A DNA stretch of 64,000 nucleotides, from NCBI RefSeq assembly GCF_018219455.1, contig NZ_CP056122.1, positions 3,534,001-3,598,000 on the forward strand, in the 5' to 3' direction. The translations under genes and the position numbers were made by a program. The notes below the pieces were generated by a model. It did no database searches, was not told the DNA's origin, and worked only from the letters and a program-made list of their open reading frames with translations. Below are positions 7,926 to 17,282 of the stretch, in pieces (position 1 is the first letter of the stretch; each line of letters begins with the position of its first letter). The DNA comes from Moritella sp. 5 (GTDB lineage: Bacteria > Pseudomonadota > Gammaproteobacteria > Enterobacterales > Moritellaceae).

Positions 7926-9578
7926 ATGAATCAAAATTTTGACTATCGAAACAAACGCGTACTCATTGTTGATGACCAACGTGCTTTTCAGATCATGCTC
8001 AAAACCATGTTGCTTAACTTCGGGGCAAAAGATGTCACGCATGTGGGTAGTGCCGAAGACGCATTAAAATTATGCCGCCACAATACCTATGATTTACTGT
8101 TAGTTGATTACAATCTTGGCTCTGGCCTTAATGGCCGCCAGCTATTTGAAACATTAAAAATGGATAACTTATTACCTATCCATACCGTATTTTTCTTAGT
8201 CACAGGCGATAATTCGAAAGCGATTGTATTAAGCGCAATTCAAATGACACCCGATGATTATTTAATGAAGCCGTTTTCACAAAACGAACTTAATTTACGT
8301 ATTCAAAAAGCATTCAATAAAAAAGAGGCTCTGCTGCCTATCTACCAAGCAATTAAGGATGACGATTTTGCTCAGGCAATGGAAGAATGTGATAACGCAA
8401 TAATCTACTCTGCACGCTATCGTAATTTCTGTCGTTTATTTAAAGCAGAGCTATTAATTGAAAAGGAAAAGTACGCTGAAGCGCGTACTATCTTAGAAGA
8501 GTTTATAGAGGACCACCCGCATACCCAAGCACAATTGCTGTTAGGTCGGGTATATTATCTAGAGAAGAACTACCAGCAAGCGATCCCACTGTTATCAGAC
8601 ATCATTAAATATAATCCGATGCTGCTAGATGGTTATGATTGGTTAGCACATTGCTTTAGGGATGGTGGCGACAGTGAAAAAGCACTGCAAATTGTGCAAC
8701 GTGCGATCAAACATTCCCACTTGTCATTAGAGCGTCAAGGACTACTCGCAGAATTGGCACTTGATACAAATATGAATGCGATAGCCAAAGAAGCCTTTTT
8801 CGCTATTTTAATGCAGACCAAAAACACCATACATCAAGCTCCCCAACATCTGATTAATTATGTTCAAGCTATTATTCTTGTCGCGAAAAATGAAGAAGAC
8901 AAATTTAAGCAAGGCCGCTTGTTACAAGAGATTAGCGGTTTGTTTCACCGTTCTTCGCAACAACACCCCTATGTAGAGGAAGATGAGTTATTGGCATTGG
9001 AAGGTTACAGTTTAGCGTCTATTCATAATGTGAAAGGCAACCAAGTTAAAGCGAAACACACCCTGCTAAAAAGTAATGAAGCGTATTTAACCGAACCCGA
9101 AGGCACACCAGAATGGTTAGGGCCACAACTGGTTAATCTACTTGTCGAGTTAGAAGAATTTGAATTTGCTGAAAAAGTGCAGCCTTATATTCAACACTCT
9201 AACGTACACAGTGAAAAGTTACTTGCTAGTATCAGTGGTGAAGAAGACAGTAAAGAGGTTCAATTTCAGCACCACAACAAACTGGGTATTGAAGCATTTA
9301 CTGAAGGTAAACTTGACGTCGCATTACAACACTTTGAAACCGCACTTTCTATCGCGCCACTCAATACTGGTGCAGCGCTGAATAAAGTGCAAGTGTGTAT
9401 CGCGCTACTCGTCAAAGTCGAGCGACCATGGCCAGAAGTAACCAGGAAAATAGCCGATACCTTTACCGAGCTAGAAAACTTCCCACTATCTGAACAACAA
9501 GCAGAGCGTAAAGCAGAATTGAGAAAAGAGTTCAATATTCAGCGTATGCAAGAGAAGAAAAGAGCAAACAAAATGTGA
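7926..9578 (+). CDS. Orphan response regulator with C-terminal TPR repeats
   Basis: This 550-residue protein has an N-terminal CheY-like receiver (about residues 8-130) with the acidic pair D16/D17, phosphoacceptor D61 (LLLVDYN), T93 and K115 (LMKPF) all in place. The rest is helical, with tetratricopeptide repeats (AQLLLGRVYYLEKNYQQAI, LGIEAFTEGKLDVALQHFETALSIAP). It has no DNA-binding or catalytic output domain, so the phosphorylation signal probably passes to a protein partner held by the TPR region. No histidine kinase gene is adjacent. The start is the ATG at 7926, with only a weak ribosome site. An IS element lies directly downstream, the first hairpin being 9 bases after the stop. Confidence 0.9.
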   Translation: MNQNFDYRNKRVLIVDDQRAFQIMLKTMLLNFGAKDVTHVGSAEDALKLCRHNTYDLLLVDYNLGSGLNGRQLFETLKMDNLLPIHTVFFLVTGDNSKAIVLSAIQMTPDDYLMKPFSQNELNLRIQKAFNKKEALLPIYQAIKDDDFAQAMEECDNAIIYSARYRNFCRLFKAELLIEKEKYAEARTILEEFIEDHPHTQAQLLLGRVYYLEKNYQQAIPLLSDIIKYNPMLLDGYDWLAHCFRDGGDSEKALQIVQRAIKHSHLSLERQGLLAELALDTNMNAIAKEAFFAILMQTKNTIHQAPQHLINYVQAIILVAKNEEDKFKQGRLLQEISGLFHRSSQQHPYVEEDELLALEGYSLASIHNVKGNQVKAKHTLLKSNEAYLTEPEGTPEWLGPQLVNLLVELEEFEFAEKVQPYIQHSNVHSEKLLASISGEEDSKEVQFQHHNKLGIEAFTEGKLDVALQHFETALSIAPLNTGAALNKVQVCIALLVKVERPWPEVTRKIADTFTELENFPLSEQQAERKAELRKEFNIQRMQEKKRANKM

Positions 9579-9657
9579 TTGCTCACCGCCATAAATGGCG
9601 ATGCTTCATAGGTCGTTAGCTACAGCCTGTAAATATTACAGGTCTAACACAGCTTCA

Positions 9658-10606
9658 CTATGCAGAAACGGTCAATCCATCCGCTTTTAATTTAATTATG
9701 CCGTAATGACGAATATTCTTTGATGCGTTAATGTCGCGATCATGTTGAGTGTTACATGATGGACAAGACCAATGACGAATATTCAACGGCATATCTTTTA
9801 CCTTATCACCACAGCATGAGCAAGTTTTAGAACTTGCGAACCACTGATTACACTTAACAAGGTGGACTCCGTACACTTCAGCTTTATAAGATACCTTATC
9901 AACAAAGGCAGACCATGAAGCATCCGAAATATGACGGCTTAATTTTCTATTCTTTAGCATGTTTGATGATTTCAGAGTCTCAACTATTACCGCTTGGTTA
10001 TCGTCAATAATTCGTTTTGATAATTTATGCTGAAAGTCATTTCTAGCATTGCTGACACGTTCATGTGCCGACGCTAGTTTTAAACGTGCTTTAGAGCGGT
10101 TACGAGAACCTTTTTTAGTTCTGCTTAATGCCTTTTGCTTTCTTCTTAAATTGCTACAAGCATTCACAAGAAAGCGTGGGTTAGCGGTCTTATTACCTCG
10201 ATCGTCAATTAAGTAATTGTCAATCCAAGGTCATAACCTGACACGCTTGTAATGTGCTTTGATTTAACTGGGATTGTTTACCATGCTTACGCTTAAAGGT
10301 CGGAAAACCTGCTTTAAGTTTCTTATCAAAGAACCTCTTGTAAGCACCATCTAGGTTAATAACTGCTTGCTGCAGTGCAATAGAATCATATTGCTTTAAC
10401 CAACTATACTTACGGGACTTCTTGCCTTTAGGGAGTAACGGTTTTAAGTCTTTTTGTACTGCAAGTGATATGCCTTTTACACTATAAAAATGTTTCTTAA
10501 TGTGCAGAGCTTTATTATACGCAAACCGAACAGCACCAAACTGAGCATTTAAAAACTCTGCTTGGTCGGCTGTAGGGTAAATACGTACTTTTGTTGCTCT
10601 TAACAT
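9658..10606 (-). pseudogene. tnpB: TnpB (OrfB) RNA-guided nuclease gene, internally deleted and frameshifted
   Basis: The 5' part (start at 10606, MLRATKVRIYPT, read to a stop at 10220) and the 3' part (open to 9658) belong to one TnpB. The 3' part has a zinc ribbon (CSCCGDKVKDM, then CPSCNTQHDRDINASKN) with the RuvC-III aspartate in HDRDINA, and the RuvC-II-like VETLKSSNML segment. Between the parts a stretch of about 60-80 residues usually present before the RuvC-I site is missing, and the RuvC-I motif (GYDLGLT) is in a different frame from what follows; one missing base near 10222 would join DLGLT to NYLIDD. The protein is therefore not made in full. The larger upstream ORF start at 10642 is less likely. 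Confidence 0.85.
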
Positions 10607-10657
10607 AATAAACCTCTGTATATTCGTACAGTATAACACCACAAAATAACAAAGATC

Positions 10658-10674
10658 AAAGTGCTACGCACTTT
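10658..10674 (-). repeat. Left-end hairpin of the tnpB element
   Basis: A perfect 7-base stem, AAAGTGC/GCACTTT, with a 3-base loop lies 52 bases upstream of the tnpB start, as expected for an IS200/IS605 left end. Confidence 0.65.
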
Positions 10675-10762
10675 CGCCTTGTATCCCCGCCCTGATCGGA
10701 CGAGGGTTAACTGCTAAGTCTGTTATCAACTTAGACTTTACCTAACATAGAGCGCGCTATGA

Positions 10763-11206
10763 CTAAGGCGCAAGACTTGTGTGCTTGTATTTTATTGCTT
10801 CCTTTAGAGAAACCCCTATAACAATAAAAATAACACCAAGTACTTTAATAAGTAGTTCACTGGTTGAGCTTGACGATGAGTCCAAAAATAAACCAAAGCA
10901 CATTTGACCACCAATAACTAAAATCATTGTACTAGTAGAACCTAGATGGCTCATGACAAGGCTATTAATTACCACATAAAAAGCACCAATAAATCCACCA
11001 AAGTAAACGACCATATTTGAACCGCTTGAAAGTTGGGGAGCCTCCCGCAATGCAAACATTACAATTGAAAGAAATAAAAAACCTGTTAGGTGATTTATAT
11101 ATGAAGCCCTAAATGCTCCACTGTAGGTGGCTAATTGTCCGTTCAATATACGACTTATCGCGATACAAAATCCGTTTAATAATGCGATAAAAATATAAAA
11201 AGTCAT
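10763..11206 (-). CDS. YdcZ-type (DUF606) membrane transporter subunit 2
   Basis: This 147-residue, very hydrophobic protein has about five membrane helices and belongs to the YdcZ branch of the drug/metabolite transporter superfamily. Half-size members of this family often occur as adjacent gene pairs, presumably forming a heterodimer. It starts one base after the stop of the related gene at 11208, so they are co-transcribed. The substrate is unknown. The divergent LysR gene at 11762 probably controls the pair. No functional residues can be pointed out in the sequence. Confidence 0.8.
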   Translation of the reverse strand: MTFYIFIALLNGFCIAISRILNGQLATYSGAFRASYINHLTGFLFLSIVMFALREAPQLSSGSNMVVYFGGFIGAFYVVINSLVMSHLGSTSTMILVIGGQMCFGLFLDSSSSSTSELLIKVLGVIFIVIGVSLKEAIKYKHTSLAP

Positions 11207-11207
11207 T

Positions 11208-11666
11208 TTAATACCTCTGAGAAATAATGAGTATTGAACCGAAAACTACCAATGAGATAGGAAGTAATTCTAAAAGAGTTAATTTCCTTTTTCTTAATCC
11301 AAATAATCCTAATGCTTCACAGAAAATAGAACAGATGAGTTGTCCGATTAATCCTAGAGCCAATGTTCCTGATAAGCCAATAGCGCTATTCACGGTTACC
11401 GAAGCAAGAATAACGGTAAATGCGCCGGGTAATCCCCCTAAGTAGAATAACTTAGGTACATCACTTTTAATTGGAGTAGGTAAACTTACAGCTTTAATTA
11501 CCACATTGTAAAGCCCCAGCGCCAGCAGACCACCTAAGCCATGCGCCAACCATGAAGCGTTTATTGCGGATGTTTCTAGCGCAAGTTGGCTATTGATATG
11601 GATCATCATAGCCAGTAAACCACCCCCAATAATAGCCAGTATTGAATATCTATTTATATTTTGCAT
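11208..11666 (-). CDS. YdcZ-type (DUF606) membrane transporter subunit 1
   Basis: This 152-residue membrane protein has about five predicted helices, with the family-like Gly-rich segments LGGLLALGLYNVVIKA and GLSGTLALGLIGQLICSIF. It is paired head to tail with a second YdcZ-type gene one base downstream, and is the first gene of the unit, with a GAGAGGGTAAT ribosome site. The divergent LysR regulator starts 96 bases away, so the shared intergenic region (11667-11761) probably holds both promoters and the LysR site. An export role is likely but the substrate cannot be told. Confidence 0.82.
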   Translation of the reverse strand: MQNINRYSILAIIGGGLLAMMIHINSQLALETSAINASWLAHGLGGLLALGLYNVVIKAVSLPTPIKSDVPKLFYLGGLPGAFTVILASVTVNSAIGLSGTLALGLIGQLICSIFCEALGLFGLRKRKLTLLELLPISLVVFGSILIISQRY

Positions 11667-11761
11667 ATTACCCTCTCTCTTGTTTGAGAATACTTTAACT
11701 GATTATAAAAAGGATGATAATATCGACCTGGTTGAATCATTGGTGAGTAAAAGTTGACAAT

Positions 11762-12670
11762 ATGAAAGATAACTTCTCCGCAATCCCAGTATTTGTAGCA
11801 GTAGTAGAAAAAGGGAGTTTTTCGTCCGCAGCAGAAAAACTAGGCATGACAAAGTCAGGGGTAAGTAAGAGAATATCGGTCTTAGAAGATAGCCTAGGAG
11901 TTCGATTATTTAATCGAACCACAAGGAGCATAACGCTAACCGAAGCTGGTGAACGGTTTTCAGATTATGCTAGGAACAGTGTCGTTATTGCAAACGAAGG
12001 GTTTGCAGCACTACATAATCTACAAAACACACCGAAAGGAACTTTGAAAATAAACGCCCCCATGACGTTTACACGTTTACATATCGTTCCTTATATAAAA
12101 GAGTTCTTAGATTCCTATCCTGATGTGAAGGTAATACTGAGTATGGATGACCGAATCGTAAACATAGTTGAAGGGGGTTATGATGTTGGGATTCGAATCG
12201 GTGAACTTGAAGATTCCTCGCTGATCGCTAAAAAGCTTGCTGATTGTAAAAGCGTACTCTGCGCCTCACCACAATATATCTCGAAACATGGTATACCATC
12301 AAAGCCTGAAGACTTATCTAACCACAATTGCATCTACTACAGTCTATTTCAGGCGGGAACAGAATGGACCTTTTACAAAGACAGTAAAAAACTAAAAATA
12401 GAACCTAAAGGCAACTTTATCGTTAATAATAGTGATGCGATTTTAGAGGCATTACTGAATGGACTCGGTATTTGTCAGATGCCAACCTTTATCGTCGCAG
12501 AGCACTTGAAATCAAACAGACTTATTTCAATCATGGACGAATATACTCTCCCAAAACATGCAATATATGCAGTCTATCCCGAGAGAAAACACCTCCCTGA
12601 AAAAGTAAGAGTATTCATCGAGTTCATGCACAATAAATTAGGCGGAGGTTCAGGTTATTGGGATAAGTAA
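11762..12670 (+). CDS. LysR-family transcriptional regulator
   Basis: This 302-residue protein has the LysR winged helix at residues 1-60 (FVAVVEKGSFSSAAEKLGM, then SVLEDSLGVRLFNRTTRS) and a periplasmic-binding-protein-like effector domain at about 90-295. The pattern is that of the CrgA/DmlR-like branch. It is divergent from the YdcZ transporter pair, the classic arrangement for a LysR regulator and its target. The effector is unknown. Confidence 0.93.
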   Translation: MKDNFSAIPVFVAVVEKGSFSSAAEKLGMTKSGVSKRISVLEDSLGVRLFNRTTRSITLTEAGERFSDYARNSVVIANEGFAALHNLQNTPKGTLKINAPMTFTRLHIVPYIKEFLDSYPDVKVILSMDDRIVNIVEGGYDVGIRIGELEDSSLIAKKLADCKSVLCASPQYISKHGIPSKPEDLSNHNCIYYSLFQAGTEWTFYKDSKKLKIEPKGNFIVNNSDAILEALLNGLGICQMPTFIVAEHLKSNRLISIMDEYTLPKHAIYAVYPERKHLPEKVRVFIEFMHNKLGGGSGYWDK

Positions 12671-13114
12671 AAAGGGGTTGCAACTAGGATAGTAAAAACC
12701 AACGCATTACTGTCCCGGTGGTTCGGGGGGGACCATTCTGGCTTGCGGCGCTAGAAGTAATAAGGCCAGGAACACCTGCCATAGCCATAGCCACTCCCGC
12801 ACTGAGGCGAAAGAAATATAATCTAAGATTTAATTAGAAGGCCACGCGTTACCACTAGGTATAACTTTTAAGCTAGCGATATAGAATTAAATTACATCCT
12901 TAATCAATTATAAATACTACATTACGTGACCCGTATCACCTAACATCCCCCCACTCTGTTAAGAACGCCTAACTATTTGATTTTTAATTATTAATTAATT
13001 TTAATAGGCATGCTAATTACTGTATTAACATAGGCATGTTTACAAGATGCTTTATTCTTAGCGAACATATTTACCAATAATTGAGCATTACAAAAAATCT
13101 TTAGGTTTCTGTAT
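12671..13114. other. Intergenic region with a possible gene remnant
   Basis: I see no complete gene here. On the minus strand 12684-12833 is open for 50 codons with protein-like composition (SAGVAMAMAGVPGLITSS), but it lacks a ribosome site and a good start. The GC content of 12700-12810 is higher than its surroundings. The right half is AT-rich and probably holds the promoter of the lecithinase gene. Confidence 0.35.
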
Positions 13115-13150
13115 ATGCTTAACCACAAATATAATATGAGAAATACCAAT

Positions 13151-14392
13151 ATGAAAAAAATAATACTTGCCACATTATTACTTTTGCCCGTTGCTGCTTT
13201 TGCATCTGACGATGAACTAATTAAAAGCATAACCCCTGAAGACATTAAATATGTTCAATCCTCTGAGACTTATACCTATGTGAGGTGCTGGTATCGTCCT
13301 CATTATAACCATGACGATCCAGCAACTGATTGGAAATGGGCATTAAATGAAAATGGCAGCTATTACACCATATCTGGTTACTGGTACTCGTCAACTTCAT
13401 TTATGAATATGTTCTATACGACATCACCTCAAAAACAAATTATGGAGAGATGCGCAGATACTTTAGATGTTACTCACGACACCGCAGATATTACGTATTT
13501 CGCTGCTGATAATAAGTACTCTTATAATCACTCAATTTGGGTAAATGACAGCAATGCACAACCAGATGCGATCAATAAAATTGTGAGCTTTGGCGATAGT
13601 ATCTCAGATACAGGGAATTTCTTTAATGGCGCACAATGGCAAGCTCCAAATCAAAATTCATGGTTCTTAGGTCACTTCACTAACGGTTTTGTATGGACAG
13701 AGTACCTAGCAAAAGAAAAGGCGCTACCTCTATACACATGGGCTGTTGGTGGAGCTGCAGGAAATACACAAAAAAAAGTACTGTCAGGTATCCATGACCA
13801 AATAGACTCATATCTTAACTATGTAGCGATGGCAAAAAATTATCAGCCGGAAAATAGCCTATTTACACTCGAGTTCGGGCTTAATGATTTTGTAAACTAT
13901 GACCGTTCAGTCATCGATGTAAGTAATGACTTTAGTTACGCATTGAAGGTACTAACGGATAATGGTGCACAGAACATTCTTATTCTCAACTTACCTGACG
14001 CGACAAAATCTCCTCAATTTAAATACAGTACTGAGGAACATGCAAAAATAGTAAAACAAAAGATCACAAGTTTTAACCTATTTATTAAAAAATTAATTAA
14101 TAAATATCAAAATAAAGGTGTAAATATAGTCCTATTTGATACAAATACATTAATTAAAAACATAATTAATACACCTGAAAAATATGGCTTTAGCAATGCT
14201 AAAGATGCCTGCTTAAATATCAACAGGTCATCAACTGTCGATTATTTTACAAGTCATGCATTAACAAGTGAGTGCGATTCGGATGGCTCTGATAATTATG
14301 TTTTCTGGGGGGTGACTCACCCGACAACAAAAACTCATAAGGTAATTGCCGAGCAAATATCAGGCTCTAAACTGAAACAATTTAAGTTCTAA
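13151..14392 (+). CDS. Secreted GDSL phospholipase/lecithinase, thermolabile hemolysin type
   Basis: From the ATG at 13151 this is a 413-residue protein with a clear signal peptide (MKKIILATLLLLPVAAFA, cleaved before SDD). An upstream in-frame ATG at 13115 would bury the signal. The catalytic part is an SGNH/GDSL hydrolase: the nucleophile Ser150 is in FGDSISDTGN, LEFGLNDF holds the oxyanion Asn, and GVTHPTTKTH near the C-terminus has the catalytic Asp/His-type block. The N-terminal 140 residues, with Cys and Trp motifs, match the extra domain of Vibrio thermolabile hemolysin (TLH/LDH), which cleaves phosphatidylcholine outside the cell. It stands alone as a unit. Confidence 0.88.
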   Translation: MKKIILATLLLLPVAAFASDDELIKSITPEDIKYVQSSETYTYVRCWYRPHYNHDDPATDWKWALNENGSYYTISGYWYSSTSFMNMFYTTSPQKQIMERCADTLDVTHDTADITYFAADNKYSYNHSIWVNDSNAQPDAINKIVSFGDSISDTGNFFNGAQWQAPNQNSWFLGHFTNGFVWTEYLAKEKALPLYTWAVGGAAGNTQKKVLSGIHDQIDSYLNYVAMAKNYQPENSLFTLEFGLNDFVNYDRSVIDVSNDFSYALKVLTDNGAQNILILNLPDATKSPQFKYSTEEHAKIVKQKITSFNLFIKKLINKYQNKGVNIVLFDTNTLIKNIINTPEKYGFSNAKDACLNINRSSTVDYFTSHALTSECDSDGSDNYVFWGVTHPTTKTHKVIAEQISGSKLKQFKF

Positions 14393-14481
14393 TAGGCGTC
14401 AGTGAATATGATCGTCAGCACTTATTGAAAATAATAAATTTAGACAAGCGCCAAAATAGTTATATAGCGCTTGTCTCAATT

Positions 14482-14850
14482 TTACGAGTTATCAGAAGAG
14501 CATTTTAAATTGCTCTCCCAACACGCTCCACCTTTTAACTCACATTTCTCCAATGCCTTACCTTTAGCTTCAGCTTCTGTACGCCCTGTACCATATACTG
14601 CTCCTGCAGTAATATCCTTGATATAGCATCCCCATACATCTTTGTTCGTAGGAGTAGGAATAGTGTCATCTTCATCGTCATCAATTTTATCTGATAACCT
14701 TATAATTAATGTTTCTAATCTTCGAATGTCTTTTCTAAGCATCCGCACTTCTTTTTTTAGATCCTTAAATGCAGCAGCATCGGAAACTTCGCTTGCACTT
14801 ACCTTCCCGAAAGACAATAAAACCATAATTGCTAAAACTAAACTTTTCAT
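14482..14850 (-). CDS. Small exported hypothetical protein with coiled coil and Cys-rich tail
   Basis: I do not recognise the family. Starting at the ATG at 14850 gives 122 residues with a signal peptide (MKSLVLAIMVLLSFGKVSAS). Next comes a short coiled coil (FKDLKKEVRMLRKDIRRLE), an acidic Asp/Glu linker, and a C-terminal domain with four cysteines (WGCYIKD, KCELKGGACW, LKCSS) and a YGTGRTEAEAKGKALEKC segment. That segment resembles small periplasmic domains in which an Ala-rich helix packs next to disulfides. The 140-residue reading from 14904 would put 18 residues before the signal and is less likely. It is monocistronic, between the lecithinase and a hydrolase gene. Confidence 0.65.
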   Translation of the reverse strand: MKSLVLAIMVLLSFGKVSASEVSDAAAFKDLKKEVRMLRKDIRRLETLIIRLSDKIDDDEDDTIPTPTNKDVWGCYIKDITAGAVYGTGRTEAEAKGKALEKCELKGGACWESNLKCSSDNS

Positions 14851-15065
14851 TCTGATATACCATAAATTAAAGTAAACACGATTTAAGTCTGTTGTATTCA
14901 TCAACGAACCTAAATATCAGACTGATTCTATGGTTCTGTACATTAAACGCAAGGAAATAGGTACTAAAACCTGTTTTAGGTCGTCCTAAATCATATTCTA
15001 GGGCGTCTACAACCATGCTTATTGACATACTAGCGTCACTTTTAGCCTAAATCAGGAATCGTTAA

Positions 15066-16085
15066 ATGAAGTTACCTATCGTCCTTAGTGTTTTATTTCT
15101 ATGTATTAGTAAGCTAGCCTTCGCAGAGTCTGTTGGATTTCAACAGTTTCAGTTAGCTAGTGATACGAGCCGCCCATTAAAAGTCAGCCTCTGGTATCCC
15201 ACCTCTCAAAATACACCCTCAGAATCAGTTGCCGAAAATATAGCTTTTGTTGGAACAGAAGTAGTCAAAAATGCTTCGCTTTTACCCACAAAGCATCCTC
15301 TTGTATTACTCTCACATGGATATCGCGGAAACTGGAGAAACCAAAGCTGGCTTGCAAATTCGTTGGCACTAAAAGGTTATGTGGTCGCAGCTCTCAACCA
15401 TCCTGGAACCACTACATTTAATCATTCTAGATTACAGGCATCACAGTGGTGGCAACGACCTCACGATTTGGTGCGTGTATTAGATTACTTACTCGAAGAT
15501 ACGATTTGGCGCGCCTCGATTGATGCAGAAAACATATCTGCTATCGGTCACTCTTTAGGTGGCTGGAGTGTAATGCAATTAGTCGGCGCACAACTTGACC
15601 GCGACGCATTTCAAACGCAGTGCCAGCTGTACCCAAATCCCAGAACCTGTGGCCTAGCAGACGAACTGGGACTCTCATCATCCCAACCGGGAGAACCAAC
15701 ATCCTTTGATTTCTATGATCCACGAATCAAAAAAGCGGTGATTTTAGATCTAGGTGGTGCACGTAGCTTCTCTTTAAAAAGTATGGAAAAAGTGGAGACA
15801 CCCGTGCTGATATTAGGCGCAGGGATCGATATTGGAGACTTGCCTCAAGCAATGGAATCTGGTTATCTGGCCGAACATCTGCCATTATTTAATCGTCATT
15901 ATAAAGTGTATGAACAAGCAATGCATTTCAGCTTCTTACAGGTGTGCAAACCAGGAGCGATAACGCTTATAGAAGAAGATGTGCCGGGTGATGGTATTGT
16001 ATGTAAGGATGGTTCTGGTACAAGTCGACTCAAGCTCCATCAGCAAATGTTTAAGGATATTTTAAGCTTCCTCACTCATGCATAG
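15066..16085 (+). CDS. Secreted alpha/beta hydrolase, predicted dienelactone-hydrolase/PAF-acetylhydrolase type
   Basis: This 339-residue protein has a signal peptide (MKLPIVLSVLFLCISKLAFA) and an alpha/beta hydrolase fold: strand plus oxyanion region LVLLSHGYRGNW and nucleophile Ser163 in the elbow GHSLGGW. Candidate acid and His residues follow in LILGAGIDIGD and EQAMHFSFLQ. Family members cleave esters, including oxidised or short-chain phospholipids. The substrate cannot be told from sequence; the nearby secreted lecithinase is a suggestive but weak context. The gene is not in an operon. Confidence 0.82.
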   Translation: MKLPIVLSVLFLCISKLAFAESVGFQQFQLASDTSRPLKVSLWYPTSQNTPSESVAENIAFVGTEVVKNASLLPTKHPLVLLSHGYRGNWRNQSWLANSLALKGYVVAALNHPGTTTFNHSRLQASQWWQRPHDLVRVLDYLLEDTIWRASIDAENISAIGHSLGGWSVMQLVGAQLDRDAFQTQCQLYPNPRTCGLADELGLSSSQPGEPTSFDFYDPRIKKAVILDLGGARSFSLKSMEKVETPVLILGAGIDIGDLPQAMESGYLAEHLPLFNRHYKVYEQAMHFSFLQVCKPGAITLIEEDVPGDGIVCKDGSGTSRLKLHQQMFKDILSFLTHA

Positions 16086-16166
16086 TAAAGCAGTCTAATA
16101 TACAGGGCTCTTTCTTCACCGGATAGTGCCCTGCATTGACCTCATACTGTTATTTTTCGCAAAGTA

Positions 16167-17204
16167 CTAAGCGTCATTTCTATATGTGCTGGGTGTTTGG
16201 CCTGTTATGCGCGTAAACTCACGGTTAAAGTTAGACTTGGTCTGAAAGCCAGCGCTAAGATAAATATCTGTAATGCTATCTTCACTGTCTACAAGCCGCT
16301 TTTTCGCATAAGTAATTCGGTATTCATTCAGTACTTTCGAAATATTCATTCCGCATATCTGATTTACAGCCATAGAAACTTGCCGCGTAGGAATGCCGAC
16401 TTTTCGCGACAAACGACCCAAGGTTAAATTCATATCGCGGAACGCTTCTTTATCCTTCATCAAGGTATCAATTTTACTCACGATGTCCTTAGCATCCTGT
16501 TCAGATAATCGAACACTTTTCGAAGGGGGGTCGATGCTAGCATCTAGCAACGACTTTTCCTCTACATCTGACAATACCTCTGACTCCGTACTTAATGTAC
16601 TAAAGCCAACAATAATCACAGCAACAACGACGCTCGGAATAAGGATTAGATAGCTGAGCGATAAAATATATAGCGCATGCTCTCCACCATACACCATAAA
16701 ATCAAAAGACAGTACGCCATCAATGCAGGCAGACACAAGTAAGGTGATACCTGCAACACGCTGCGCAAAGAGCACCCGCTCAACATGAGAAAGCCGAACA
16801 TCTTCCGGCATCACGAATGATGAACGTATGAGTAAAGTGCCATAGCTAAGATAGAGCATAGTCAAAATAACATCTATCGCGTTCAACCATAATTCGGGCC
16901 ACCACGAACATACAATAATCACAAGGGGACCAGAAAGATGTAACCATGAAAGGCGTCCAGCATTGTATTTTTTAGAAAAACAACACCAAGCCATCACAGG
17001 TAAAAACGATGCAAAAATAGGCTGTAAGCACCTGAAAATGGCGATGTCAAAAGTCCAGCGAAGCCCAACTACAGCCGTACTTATCGCACATAAAGTGATA
17101 AATAAAGAAGGCCTTTTTCCCTCAACTGGTTTCTTCGCAAATAAAGTAATTGCAATGATCTCCAGCAACAGTGACATGATAAAAGGCAGTGGAATAGCAA
17201 TCAT
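16167..17204 (-). CDS. AraC-family regulator with N-terminal membrane domain
   Basis: In this 345-residue protein, residues 1 to about 205 form roughly seven membrane helices, followed by a charged linker and a C-terminal AraC-type double helix-turn-helix (about 245-345, with LSRKVGIPTRQVSMAVNQ and ITDIYLSAGFQTKSNFNREF). This architecture suggests a membrane-bound regulator sensing an envelope or lipid-soluble signal. The ribosome site GGAG precedes the ATG. It lies next to a second, soluble AraC gene on the same strand, but 78 bases separate them. The target is unknown. Confidence 0.88.
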   Translation of the reverse strand: MIAIPLPFIMSLLLEIIAITLFAKKPVEGKRPSLFITLCAISTAVVGLRWTFDIAIFRCLQPIFASFLPVMAWCCFSKKYNAGRLSWLHLSGPLVIIVCSWWPELWLNAIDVILTMLYLSYGTLLIRSSFVMPEDVRLSHVERVLFAQRVAGITLLVSACIDGVLSFDFMVYGGEHALYILSLSYLILIPSVVVAVIIVGFSTLSTESEVLSDVEEKSLLDASIDPPSKSVRLSEQDAKDIVSKIDTLMKDKEAFRDMNLTLGRLSRKVGIPTRQVSMAVNQICGMNISKVLNEYRITYAKKRLVDSEDSITDIYLSAGFQTKSNFNREFTRITGQTPSTYRNDA

Positions 17205-17282
17205 TAAAACTCCGTTTAGATATTAAAGATAGGAAAGTTAACAAAGTCACCGATTGTAAAAATGGGATGTTTGATGCTAGCG

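Larger units (their letters stand above)
9587..10674 (-). mobile_element. Decayed IS200/IS605-type element carrying only tnpB
   Basis: The element runs from the right-end hairpin CGCCATAAATGGCG (9587-9600) to the left-end hairpin AAAGTGC-TAC-GCACTTT (10658-10674). Subterminal hairpins instead of inverted repeats are typical of this family, which is moved by a Y1 transposase (TnpA). No tnpA is present, so it depended on a copy elsewhere. A further stem, CCTGTAA-ATA-TTACAGG (9626-9642), lies in the 3' region of tnpB, where guide (omega) RNAs of TnpB are usually made. Exact ends are not fixed. Confidence 0.75.

Noticed and set aside
9585-9605. Terminator of the response-regulator gene at the CGCCATAAATGGCG stem
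   Set aside because: Possible, but no T tract follows and the stem fits better as the right end of the tnpB element.
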